A stretch of 64,000 nt of DNA, from NCBI RefSeq assembly GCF_001640805.2, contig NC_066837.1:18510001-18574000 (forward strand), in the 5' to 3' direction. The position numbers were made by a program, and so were the translations under genes. Source of the DNA: Lates calcarifer (lineage: Eukaryota > Chordata > Actinopteri > Centropomidae). The stretch's first letter is position 1, and the number at the start of each line of letters is the position of its first letter. Positions 28,001 through 39,604 of this stretch are shown here, one piece after another. The notes under the pieces were generated by a model. It did no database searches. It saw only the letters and a program-made list of their open reading frames with translations, and had not been told where the DNA came from.

Positions 28001-31000
28001 GTTGATTCCAGCTTATCTAAATGCTAATGTGAATCAGTTTTATGCAGCATCACTGAGACGAAACAACCAGATTGCTCAGCAGAGCACTCTTCACATTTTG
28101 ATGAGATGTAGTTAAACACTGAAACAAGATAATGCTGTAGGTTTAAATTTGAGAGCTCATTTTCTGTTGTTGGTTTTCTTATCCAGAAGTGCTTATTCTT
28201 CTGTGTGTGTGTGTGTGTGTTTGTGGGTGTGTGTGTGGGTGTGTGTGTGTGTGTGTGTGTGTGTGCTTGTGATTGGTTCAATTTGCACGCAAGGTTTTTT
28301 CCCTCTGCTCCAGCACTCCACTATCGAGAGAGATTGGCATTTTTTAATCTTCTCCTCCTCTGTGAAATACTTTCTTTCCTGAGTGATCTCACTGCTGCCT
28401 CTTTTTTTCTTCACAATCATCTCTACACTCTACATTCATCTCGAATGATTGGTTCCTCGATCTATGATCCTGTTTCTTTCTTTTCCTTGAATTTTCCTCC
28501 TGGGTTGTGTTGTGGTTTATCCTCTTTGGTGTCCCACTGTCTTTCACTCTCTTCATCTCTTTTTTTCATCCTCTTGTTCGTCTCCTTTGTCGCACTGTAG
28601 GAGAGTGCTGCTCTGGCAGACAGACTGATACAGGTAGAGTACTGTAAACCATTTCCCCACTGACCTCCTTCCTCCTCCTCCTCCTCTTTCTGTTCTCCTG
28701 CACTGCTTCTCTTCCTCTTCTTAACAATAACCAACCAAATGTGCATGAAAGAATATTGTTTGTGCTGTTTATGTGTTCAGTCCACAAAACCGTCCTGTAA
28801 TCCCTGAATGCATGTACTGTTATTTATCCATAATTGAAAATTTAATATGAGGTTGCACAATCCCTGCATGTGGCATGTAAAGGTTTTTACTATTACTATT
28901 ACACAATTTTATTACAAATGCCTGTAGTTTACCAAAATGTCAATAAAATATCTCATATATTAGACATTTTGAGAAATATGCTTATTTGCTTTCTTGCCAA
29001 GAGTTGGATAAGAAGGAGTGCATGTCTGTATATTTAATATAAAGCTGTGGCCAGGTGACAATTAGCTTAGCTTAGCATAAAGAGTGGAAACACAGGGAAA
29101 CAGCTAGCTTGGCTTCACCCAAAGCAAATAAAATCCACCTATTAGCACCCATAATGCTCTTTAATTAACATGTTATATCTTGTTTGTTTAGGTTTGTACA
29201 AAAACCAAGGCATTAAAATGGCACATTTTGGTTTTACGGCAGCTGTTATGACTATTATTTGGCTGGCTGTAGTCCTAGGCAGTCCCAGGATGTTCTCCCT
29301 ATGCCTGTATTGGTTCTCTCCAGGTACTCCAGCTTCCTCCCACAGTCCAAAGACATACACGTTAGGTTAATTGGTGACTCTGAATCGCCCGTAGGTGTGA
29401 ATGTGAGTGTGAATGGTTGTCTATATGTGTTGGCCCTGCAATGGACTGGTGATCTGTCCAGGTGTACCCGGCCTCTCACCTAAGGTCAGATGGGCTCCAG
29501 TCCCCCACCCCCTGCAACCCTTAACGGATAGGTGGTTTATTATTATTAAGCTATAGGTTCCTGTAGATGGAATTTTGTTACCTTAAGACAATTTCAGGCT
29601 ATCACGCATTAGTTTATCAGCTCTTGGCAAAAAAGCAAATAAACTTATTTTATGAAATGTGGAAATGTTCCTTTAAGGCTTAAAAAAAACTGCCATGTAG
29701 CAAGGTTCCTCCAAGCATAACAATGTTACAGTCCCTACATGCCCAGAATGATCCCTTTCCCTATACTGGTATATAGTCTGGCTTTTAAAGTTTAAACTCC
29801 ACAGCTGATATTGACCCCTGTCCTGCTCTGACCTGCTGTTCCAGGGTCAGGTGACAAGGGCACAGGAGGCAGAGGAGAACTATGTGATCAAGCGTGAGCT
29901 GGCAGTGGTGAGGCAGCAGTGCAACACAGCCAGCGAGAGCCTGGAGAAAGCGCAGGACACCATCAGAGAGCTGCAGCAACAGAGGGTAAACACCAACCCA
30001 GATTCTCTGCACAACACAATGGTAGCACTATAAACAATGTAGAATAGGGGGATTTATGCAATAAAATTTCTTTCAAGGCAGAAGCAGTTAATCTGCTCTC
30101 TTTTTAATCCATTAGGTAATGAGTCATCGTGAGCTCCATGGATAGTTAAGTGATTTCAAAATCTGGCCTGTATTTGTGTGCAAAATCACACTTCCTGATT
30201 CAGTTGATTCCAGTTTGTGAAAAATGCAAAACTATAAAGTTCAGATGGTGTGAATGTGTCCTCATGCTAAGCTAACCGTCTGTTTGCTCCAGCCTCATAT
30301 TTAACATTTAGATATGAGAGTGGCATCAGTCTTCTCATCTAACTCCCAACAAGAAAGCAAACCAAAATTTGTACTTCCCAAAATTCTCAACTATTCCCTT
30401 AATAAGAAACATAACAATGGCAGATTTTTATGCCTAAGAGGGTTCTGACTTTTCTTAAAAGATGTCAAGTCATCCAACAACACAGATTTAGGGCAGTCAG
30501 TGTTCAACTTGAATGAACTAATTGCGACACTGATTGACTCCAGACTTCGGGTGAAATTTGTAGAAGTTTAGATGTCCCCACCTCAAGATCCGTTTTGCAA
30601 TCCAGCTGCACGAGAGGTTTGTCTTGACAACAACACCAGAAATTTTCAATACACAGATTGTGTGTGTGCACCCCTGTCTCCTAGTTTGAGCATGTTAGAC
30701 ATTAATGTTTATCAGGCTGCCTCATATACAGTATTTGACATACAGCAGTGGTACAGCTGTTATGATCTGTTCAATTAATTTCTCCATTGGAAAGAAATTA
30801 TAAACTTGATTCACATACAGTGCTATTTATTTATTTAGCTTGTCAGAGTAGTAAGTGTTGTACAGAAAGAGGGGAAAAAAGAGAAAGTAACCACAAAATA
30901 TGACGTTTTCACATCACAAATATGTCAGAGAAAACAACCTGTCATTAGCAACCCGTCATCTTAAAAGTTTCTTCTCTGTTTTTTGGCGTACACTATCTTT

Positions 31001-34000
31001 CCAGCAAGGAAATATTCCTATACTATTATCAGAAGTTGTGGCTGGTAGCGTGCACCAGTTTACCAAAATCAAACTAGAACTAGACCTCTAACTGAGTTTG
31101 GTTTTCATCTTTCCCTCACTGCATTCTCATTTGTACTCAACAAAGAGATAACTCGCACGGTCATGTTTCCACACGAAGCTTAGAGGAACTGGGTTATTGC
31201 AGTTCAGTGCCCCAAGACTGGTACAGTGCAAATGGGTGCAATGTTTGGACAGGCCTTATTTTGGTTTTGTTCTCCAACACACTGAATTTAAATGAATCAC
31301 CTACTAGGTTATTGTGCTTATTCTTAATTGAACTGTTGAATGTTTACATCAGGAAAAAGGGCTGTGAGTTGGTGAAGCTGAAGATCAGCACTTTATCCTC
31401 ATAGTCACTGTTTTATTTGAAATTCATTATGCTGGAGTAGAGCCAAAACATGTTAGACTTACACTGTTAAGATACATATAGACTTCACTGTATAAGGCCT
31501 GAGGAATACCTTGAAGGTCAAAAACTTAATTTTTGGTAGCCTCTGATATTCAGTGTTTTCTTTCTTTCTACTTTTATTTTTGATACTTGAAGTACATTTT
31601 GTTAATAATATTTATGTAACATTTTCAAAGCAGGATTTTCACACATAATCAAGTATTTCTACATTGCTAGTATTGTTACTTTTACTAAAGTAAAGGATCT
31701 GAAAAGTCTCTCCACCCGTGGATATGTGAATATTTGTTTATGCCTTGGAGACTGAATAATCTTCCCTGCCTATGTATGATTTGCTCTGTTCATTTATTTT
31801 ATAATGAATATGTTAGTAATAGAAAGAATGGATGTTCTGTTTGTCCAAATGCCACTTATCTTAGCCCCAGTGTTCTTTAGTTAACAGTTAAAATTCACCT
31901 CAGCGAATCACACTCTTCTGTGACAATATGATGTGTGACAAAATTCATACATTGTACTTCTTTTTTGTCAATGCAACATACATTCACACAGAATTAAGAG
32001 CAAGCAAATCTTGCCATGGTGACAGGTGATTTTATTCCAGCTCAGATTGCCAGCACCCACCACTCACCAGAGTTCACACACCCCCAGACACTCATAGATC
32101 TCTTTGAAAACCCAAACTGAGATGCCCAAAATGACAAATCGAGACTCTTATACTCACGCTATGTACTTGCCCAATTTCAAGCTTTTGTATTTTGTCTCAT
32201 AGGAAAGTATTTTTCCACTCAGCCCTCTCTCTTTTTCTTTTCTGCTGCTCTCACACCTAGAGCTTTGTAGTTTTACTTTGATGTGGTGACATGAAAATGT
32301 ACAGTAGCTTTCTATACTCTGACATCACTCTTAGTCAGTGGGGCAAGATTGTCACTTATGCCGACTTCATTTAGTTCATCAGCAGTTTTGAAGTTGGGCA
32401 GCTCAACTGCTCGGAACATCAGTCACATACCAGAGAAATCGACTGACATCGCTTGGGCCTCAGACAAAATTAAAGGCCTGTAGCAGTTTTCGTTTTGTTG
32501 CTGTATGTGGATCAGCAGCAGATGATCATGACATCTTGAAAAATGATGCTTTTGATTTATTTGTTACAGAAATGAGGAGTAACTTAATAACTCAGCTTTG
32601 CTTTGTGGCTGCAGCCAAGCAATCAGATATATTGCTGCAAATTTCCTGCTGCCTTCCCCAAATGTAGCATCTCTACATTGATGACGATGCTGAAAAAAAA
32701 ATGACGAAAGGGCACTCAAGGACATTTTTCACGAGACGAAAGAGATACAAAGGTGACTTGTGGCAAAATTCACACCCATTGACGCACTGTGGTAATCCAA
32801 GCTGAGCTGAGCCTAGCCACAACAAGCTCCCATCAAGTAGTCTGCATATGGCAATAAAGTGAAAACAGAAAGCTGATCAACAAAATGATCACAGTTGGTG
32901 TCTAACCTCTCTGACCTGGTATACAGTGTACCTGTATAACACCTGTGATGTTTGTTTCTAGTACACAGAACAGTTTGTGAGCAATCTGCAGACCCAGCTG
33001 GAGCAGTCCAGGCTGCGAGAGGCCGAGCTGCTTGGAGCGCTGAAGGAAATGCAAGACAAGGTGCTGGACCTGGAGAAGGTGGGCTAACAGACATGCAGTT
33101 TTAGTGTGTGAGAGAAAACAGAATGTGAACACTGAGCAGAGACAGCAGGTGTGGGTCTACAAATGTGTCAAAGATTATTTTACTGTAAACTAAATAGTAA
33201 AAGTGTTGCTCCAGTTGATGAAAGAGACACATTTGAGGTTTTCACAGCTTTTGAGAGGTGTTAGGACACAACAGCTCTTGTTCCTTATGATGATGATTTT
33301 ACTGTAACACAACAGTGAGAGCAAGAAGAGGCAAACATGTCTCTGTCTGTTTGCTTGCACAAGTTTTTAATATTAATATTAATTAATGAATTAATCATGC
33401 TCTCAGTTACGTGAATGGTCAGACAACTGACTGACCATTCACGTAACTAGATGGATTGTCATGAAATTTGGAACAGGCATTCATGGTCATGACTCCTGCT
33501 GACTTCAGTCCCCTAACTTTTCCTCGAGCAGCATCAGTTCCCTTCAGGATGAATTGTAATAACTTTTTTCCCCCCTTCTAGTGCCATCATCACATCAAAC
33601 TTTTAATTGGTCCAATACTTAATGACCTGCAAATACCTGCAAAATTAACGTCCTCAGTAGACTTTGCATTTAGTGCTAAATGGAAAATGTTAGCATGCTA
33701 ACATGATGATCAAACATGGTAGGTATGATATTTAAAGGTACACTGTTTGCACAGTTTGCTCCTGAAGCTGTATGTTTACATTCAGTATTACTTACCAAAA
33801 CACATCATCGTGTTTTTAACATCTGCGTTAAGTGCATTTTCTTTCTCGTACGACAACCTCACAGAGTCACTGCCATGGCTGTGGAGTAGTTAGTGTTGTT
33901 AAACTGTAATCATGAAATGTTTGTCCATCCAGAGGAGCAGCTGCCTGCCTGATGAGAACAACGTGGTGGCTCTGCAGGAGGAGGTGAAGCAGATGAAGCT

Positions 34001-37000
34001 GAGGGAGCTGGAGACGCTGCGCTCCTTCAGAGAGATGCAGGACACCGTGACCGAGCTCAACCAGCGCTGGCAGGTAACACACCACACACACAAACCACTA
34101 CTGTGTCTCTGTAAAATACACGTGTGTGCGTGATCACGTGCTCCAGCTGTACAGCAGCAGGAGAGTTAACTTCTATAACACTGTTTCTGCAGCATCATAT
34201 GTCCCGTGGCAGCAGCACTGGTGGTGGGGGCGGCCACTGGAAGGAATCCCCAAAGAAGAACGCCATGAACGAGCTGCAGGACAAACTGATGACAGTCAGA
34301 CTGAGGGAGGCCCAGGCCCAAGCTGAGCTCCGAGAGGTCAAACTAAAAGCCCTGCAGCTGGAGAGCCAGGTTCTTACATACACAGATATATGTTGCAAAA
34401 GTCAATGCTGTTTAATTTGTTTCATGCATTTTAGCAGAGCCCTGTTAATAAAACTGATCCCTGTGGTGTCAGGATAATGCAAGAAATAATAATATATGAC
34501 ATACAGTATGTTTTTCTCCTCTCTGGTCAAATCAACAGATATGTAACTCACAACAACTTTGATAATAAGTTAATTGTGAGTCTTTAACTAACCATAATGC
34601 AGAATATTCACTGGTCACTGTAATTGAATATTTTTTGGTCTTGGACAAAAAACTAATCAGGAAAAACATTTTTTGGAGTCCTACTCACCCTCTCACCTTT
34701 GACTTCCTTCTCTCCAGAACCAGATCCACAGCAAGCTGATTGGTCGCCACGAGCAGGAACGCTCCGCCCTGCAGGACCGGCTCCAGATGCTGGCCAATCA
34801 GAACAAAGCTCTCCAGGCCCAACTCAACGAGATGAAAAGGAAGCAAGCCGAGTCTGACTGCAAGGTTTGGATGGTGTGGAGAGGGAGGAGGAAAAAGGGG
34901 GATGGGAGATGGCACATGAGGGAAAGGTGGATTGACAGGGAGAGGAACATTTTCCTGGTTCAGCTTAATGAATTGTAAAAGATAGATGAAAGTGATAGGA
35001 CACTAATAACTGGATGGAAAAACAGCAATGAATGAGACAAAACAGGGATATCAGAGAACAGAAGAGGATTTAAAAAAAGGGGGATGACAGGAGGATGGAA
35101 AGAAGAAGGGAGAACTAGATAGATTTTGTAGAACAGAAATAGAAAGTAGATAAGAAATGGGCAGAGCCTGGCTATAAAGTCTGGGATTCATCCACAAAAG
35201 AAGGACAGATGGAACGATGGATGTCTGCAATGAGCGATCCTGACAGAGCAGGATGTAGATGGAGGGACTGAGACAGTTTATGATGCATCATCAAACCCTC
35301 GCTGAAATCCAGTATATCATTGTCATCCACAGTGTTCAGCCGTTAAGCATGACATGTCATCTCTCTCCTTCTTTCTTTCTTTCGACTCCCCTCATGCATG
35401 TAGAGTAAAGAGGAGGTGATGGCAGTGCGACTGAGGGAAGCAGACAGTATGGCTGCCATGGCAGAACTCAGGCAGAAGATCGCTGAACTCGAGATACAGG
35501 TGTGTGTTTCTGTGCTTCTGTGTCTGCAGGTATGCATCCTTGTACATACGTACCGGATCTGTGTATGGAGTCAATGAACTGATTTATTTATTTATTTTTT
35601 TTAAATAGTATTGTAAAAGTGAAGAGACCGTGACTTTAAACCTGTTAGTGTCAAATGTGTTTTTCAGAAGGAAGAAGGGCTGATCCAGGGCCAGCTGAAC
35701 CACTCAGACTCCAGACAGTACATCACCCAGCTCCGGGACCAGATTGCTGAGCTCAAGAATGAGGTTGGACACACATTTCAACCAAAAACTACACTGTTTA
35801 CAAGATGTCATAGCATGTGGCAGAATAAACCCATTTTAAACATTAAAACTACTTCCAAATATATTACTATAATTCCGTTTTAAAAACAATTAATACCATT
35901 GTAACAACACAAAGTAGTGTCAGTCTCACAACATCTCTGTGCATGTTTGGGGTTTTTTTTTTGGTTTGTTTGTTTGTTTTTTTTGTCCCTTTGTTTTGTC
36001 TGTCCCTCCTAGAACTGAACGTTGATTGACTGATAAGTTGATATTTTGAAAAACTGAAGTCATATTTCAAGTCAAAAATGGGAGATATTCCCAAATTCCA
36101 GTCTCAATTGTGAGGATTTGCTTCTTACATGGCTTTCTACATTTGTAAACCGACTCTATAACAACACTGTTGGTTAGACAAAAAACAAGCAGATTGAAAT
36201 GTCACATTGGGCTCTGGGAAACTGTGATGATTTCTCACAATTTTCTGATATGTTGTAGGGCAATTAATTTATGGAGAAAATAATCATCAGATTAATCTAT
36301 AGTGAAAATAATCAGTAGTCACAGCCCTAGTCTGTCAGAAGCTCCAGTACATTGGAAAAACAACAATAGGTTTTACACAAAATAAACATTTACAGCCTGA
36401 TAATCAGGCTGAATTCCCATTTTGTGTCACTTAGTTCATTCAGTCCTACACTGTATTGATGTTGGCTAATTTATTGTTGGCACGTAGGCGGGGTTTTTCT
36501 GTTTTGTTTTTCCCTAACCAGTCGGCGGCGAGTGACGTATCCATCCCCTTGACGTAATTTTCAGTCGACCCAAAGGCTGCGGTAACAGTCAACCCGACGT
36601 TTTTCACATTGTTCGGATAAATTTGCGGATGTGAGACGGATATAACAGGTTATGTCTATGTACAATAACTTGTACAGCTGCTTGACATTTTTCTGCCACT
36701 ATGAGTTTAGTTCCTCTCTCCTCTCTTGATCTCATTTAATAAGCTCTGATTGGTTAGTTGTTTCTCCAGCTGGCAGCCATTAATAGGCACAAATGGTGCC
36801 AGATACAGTGCGTGTATACTGTACATTAACATGCACATAGATACTCTGCAGCCTTGGTAACCACCACAAAAAAAATCTTGTCATCTACACGCAGCCTCAC
36901 AGCAGACACCACTTCCACCTCGACGCACTCACGGTTGTGAAAATGTCTTTCTTGTAATAAGGGACCGCTGCTCTTCCCTAACAATTCTTTTCTCATCGTT

Positions 37001-39604
37001 TGGTTCTCAGTGAACAACTCAGTGATAATGAGATGAGTGAGTTTCAAAAGAAAAAGTGTGGGACAGTCAGATTTTTTTCCCCTGTCATAGGTGAACCCAC
37101 AGGGTTGTGGCCTCAGTACAGAGTTGTTCACTCAGTCTCTCACTGCAGGGGGGGGGGTTATAGACAGGGTAACTCGAGTTTTGCAGATTTCCATGTTGTA
37201 ATTTCAATTGGTGTCTGCTTGTGGTCTGAAAAAATTCAATGACGTCTTAGGTTTCTGAAGATCTCTCCAACCCTGTTGTGGAGACACACGGTTCTTACCC
37301 GACATATGCTCAGGGTTTGTTCATTCAGAGAGTGGCTGTGCGTGACTACGAGGGAGCTGTTCAAACTTTTAAGTGAGGGGGTGTGATGAGACTGCCCTGC
37401 CCTTTACCGCTCCTCTCCTCTCTTTTCTTCTCCTCTCCCCACCTTTTTTGCTTTCATCAAAGCAGTGGTTTTATAAATGAGACCGAAACTTGCATGAGTA
37501 CAGCTGTGAGGAAGCAGTGAACCATTTAGAAAAATCTCAGTATAGTGCTTCACGCGATCACCATCAAAAATAACAGTGCTGGTACATAATGGCAGACTCT
37601 ATATAATGCAGCTAGGATGATTTTACACACATATTTCTATTGTACGTGTTATTTATAGTGATTCAACTCAAATAGCATTTAGCAAATGTTGACAGTTCCC
37701 TGATATTTTGTAATTTTATTAGATAATTATTAGTTTACATTTCAAAAAACAAAATAATTAAAAGCAAAAAAAGTCTGGCCTGTCATCTTGAATTTGCTTT
37801 AGCTCGAAGAGCAGTCAGACACAGTCAAAACATTTCCATTGGTTAACCACTGGTTTCCCCCTCCCCCCCGCCCTTCATCTCGCCTGAGTGTATGATAGGG
37901 GGAAAACAAAAACCTCTGAGATTTGTCATGAGTCACTGTGGTACATGCAAGATTAACACGCGAAAAGCACGCATGTGTAGATAAACTGTGGTCAGAGCTG
38001 TTCTGTCTTGCGAGAGCACCCACCGTAATCTGAAATCTGGACATGATCAAACAGTAACATGCAAACTTTTAAAATAATTTTTAAACCTTGTCCACTTTTT
38101 TATTGACCACTATGTTTTTTTATTTAGTTCTCCCATCTGGCGTCACAGTCAGGTGAGAAACCTCCAGTGCTCTGATTTAGCTGTAAAGACCCCACTGCCC
38201 TATTTGCACAACCTCTCAATGGTAAGCAGGATACAGATCAGTGGGTTTCACAGTCTTTTTTTCTTTCTTTCACACCCAACAACCTGTTAAAAAAAAATTC
38301 CCAGCACCTGACATTTAATGGTTCTGCAGAAGCACCTCTAACAGACTGAACTCGATTTATAGACTTATTTCCTCGTAGTTTGTCATTATTTTTGATTTGA
38401 AATGTATAGTCCCAAATCTTCGAATTCTTGCAACTCACAGTTGATGTTTTGAAACTTACTTGTGAACTTTTTAGAGTTTTAAAACGTCAATAGAGACACA
38501 TGAGGAGCCGGGATGTACTTTTGCCTCACCTCATATACAGTGTAGCTATACTGATGTACTGTTACAAGGCATCATCATCATCCTTGCAGATGATGAAAAC
38601 TAAACATTACACTTTGAGCTTCTTTTTGTGTTTTACCTCCTCTAAATATGAGCTTTGCCTTCTTGTTTACTTAACCTGAAGTAAACAAAAATTACACAAA
38701 ACCATCAAATAACGTTTTAAGAAGCCTTCTGCTTCCCATTTCTCCTTCCTCTTCCTTCACATTGACACTAACTGTATGATAAATTTTTGTCAAAAAGTTG
38801 TTTAAAATGCATAGCAAAAGAGATACACTGTTGCCCTGGCCGACATGTCTTCATATATTTTATCTGTATATAAGCATCATCTTGCTGTTGGAAATACTCA
38901 CTAGAGTGCCAACTTTGTATTAATCCACTGTTTAGACAAGTTCCTGGCAAATAAATAAATTTCTCCTGTTTGAGTAATATGTTATGCAGTTTTTTCTGAA
39001 AAAGGCTCACCTTTTGTAAAAGTGTAACTCTGTATTTGTGAGCCATTTTTAAAGATTAGCCTCTTCAGTTGGAATGAATGGGGTAGGGAAGGAGAAGGTT
39101 TAGAGGAGCGGACTAACAGTGTTTGTTTGGTCTTTTCTCTGGATTTATTAACACAAAAATTGACTAATAATGTCATCCTTTCAAATCCAGGCCTCCCTGA
39201 TTTCTGAATGAAATCAAAACACAACTTACCCGTAGGACCCCCCCCCCCCACATTAAAAACATTAAAACCTTCTTCTCTGTATTCAGATCAGGCAGTTGCG
39301 AGGGCAGAAGGCGGCCCCCAGCTCCAGGGTCAATAGTGGAGGTGTAAGTACCACTTACCAGGATCTCTGTCTGGCCAGCCCCGCCTCCGCTGAGGGAGAC
39401 TACCTGAGTTCAGACGAGGACCTTCTCCCCAGCCCGCTGCCTCCCAACGCCCTCTACCCCAGCCTGTCCGGTCCGTGTCACCCGTCCCCCCGTCTCGACA
39501 GCGAGGGTAGCACGGACAGCGAGGCTGAGGAGCGCATGCAGACACACCCGGACCCACAGCAGCTGTACGGCAGCATGGTGTGCGCAGAGGGGCTGGATAA
39601 CTGA
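20160..39604 (+). CDS. evi5l: EVI5-like TBC-domain Rab GTPase-activating protein (frameshifted in this assembly)
   Basis: Rab-GAP of the EVI5 family, which acts on membrane traffic and the cytoskeleton. Coding exons: 20160-20401, 23051-23240, 24204-24428, 25021-25095, 25407-25533, 25710-25853, 25985-26074, 27384-27481, 27727-27787, 27934-27987, 28601-28633, 29845-29985, 32962-33078, 33933-34073, 34193-34369, 34718-34864, 35404-35499, 35668-35763 and 39287-39604. The start is supported by CACCACCATG and an in-frame upstream TGA at 20094. The conserved EVI5L N-terminus is SENLSPDELELLAKLEEQNR. The TBC domain shows IRKGIPHHFRAIVW, IRRDIARTYP (arginine finger) and YCQG (glutamine finger). Heptad-rich coiled coils follow, and the tail ends GLDN as in human EVI5L. 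The exon at 25407-25533 has 127 bases where phase requires 126: an extra C at 25500/25501 brings a stop 16 bases on. Without it the frame would be about 856 residues. Confidence 0.94.
20479..20532. repeat. (CA)n-(TA)n-(GT)n compound microsatellite
   Basis: A CA run, a short ATATAT core and a GT run form a near-palindromic compound array just after the evi5l second exon. Confidence 0.9.
22120..22300. repeat. Teleost dispersed repeat (GCTTATTTGC...TTAGCATAAAGAGTGGAAAC type)
   Basis: The block has GAAATACGCTTATTTGCTT, CTTAGCTCAGCATAAAGAG and ACAAAATCCAGGTAGTACC in order, as in a common fish repeat. Family members in the window lie at 28955-29680 (split), 30230-30410, 41335-41520 and 61825-61910. 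Confidence 0.6.
24956..25013. repeat. (GT)29 microsatellite abutting an evi5l splice acceptor
   Basis: An uninterrupted GT run ends a few bases before the TCTTTCAG acceptor of the exon at 25021, so it replaces most of the polypyrimidine tract. Confidence 0.95.
26075..27383 (+). other. evi5l: evi5l intron between the exons ending 26074 and starting 27384
   Basis: AT-rich sequence with short A runs near 26200 and 26320. No exon or clear repeat family is visible. Confidence 0.6.
28203..28265. repeat. Imperfect (GT)n microsatellite
   Basis: GT repeats broken by TT and GG interruptions, in an evi5l intron. Confidence 0.9.
28955..29680 (+). repeat. Teleost dispersed repeat split by a second element
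   Basis: The left part (28955-29270) carries ATGCTTATTTGCTTTCTTGCC, GCTTAGCTTAGCATAAAGAG and GTTATATCTTGTTTGTTTAGG. The right part (29540-29680) carries TCTTGGCAAAAAAGCAAATAAAC and ATGTTCCTTTAAGGC. Together they look like the two ends of one element of the same family as 22120-22300, with another repeat in the middle. Confidence 0.6.
29280..29540 (+). mobile_element. Retroelement-derived repeat (fish SINE/LINE tail type)
   Basis: It contains GGTACTCCAGCTTCCTCCCA, CAGTCCAAAGACATACACG, TTAGGTTAATTGGTGACTC and GTGAATGTGAGTGTGAATGG, then CTGCAATGGACTGGTGATC. This word order is that of a very abundant fish retroelement 3' region. It is nested inside another dispersed repeat in an evi5l intron. 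The ends are approximate. Confidence 0.7.
30230..30410. repeat. Dispersed repeat fragment
   Basis: Words such as CATGCTAAGCTAACCGTCTG, GATATGAGAGTGGCATC and CTCATCTAACTCCCAACAAG match the right half of the family at 28955-29680. Confidence 0.55.
31565..31730. repeat. Dispersed repeat fragment (TTTACTAAAGTAAAGGATCTG type)
   Basis: It carries ATACTTGAAGTACATTTTG and ACTAAAGTAAAGGATCTGA followed by CTCCACCC. This matches the family of 14390-14820. Confidence 0.5.
33405..33448. repeat. Perfect 18-bp inverted repeat (hairpin)
   Basis: AGTTACGTGAATGGTCAG (33405-33422) and its exact reverse complement (33431-33448) are separated by eight bases. It borders the dispersed repeat that starts at 33449. 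Confidence 0.9.
33449..33720 (-). repeat. Teleost dispersed repeat (GGATTGTCATGAAATTTGG type)
   Basis: The block includes GATTGTCATGAAATTTGGAA, CATTCATGG, CAGGATGAATTGTAATAAC and TTAGCATGCTAACATG. It is the reverse orientation of the fragment at 49690-49860. Confidence 0.6.
35764..39286 (+). other. evi5l: Last evi5l intron (3.5 kb)
   Basis: It includes a patch near 36480-36620 with higher CpG and two TGACGTA motifs (36533 and 36550, ATF/CREB-like), short C and G runs near 37150, 37860 and 39240, and an 11-base inverted pair GTGAACAACTC/GAGTTGTTCAC around 37010 and 37123. No exon is recognised. Confidence 0.5.

Larger units (their letters stand above)
29986..32961 (+). other. evi5l: evi5l intron between the exons ending 29985 and starting 32962
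   Basis: A 3-kb intron with two dispersed-repeat fragments (30230-30410 and 31565-31730). Short open frames are present but show no domain signature. Confidence 0.6.

Noticed and set aside
34687..34915. Long minus-strand open frames opposite evi5l coiled-coil exons (also at 29785-30012 and 33867-34091)
   Set aside because: They are antisense shadows of GC-rich heptad-coding exons. The plus-strand frames carry the conserved EVI5L sequence and splice sites.
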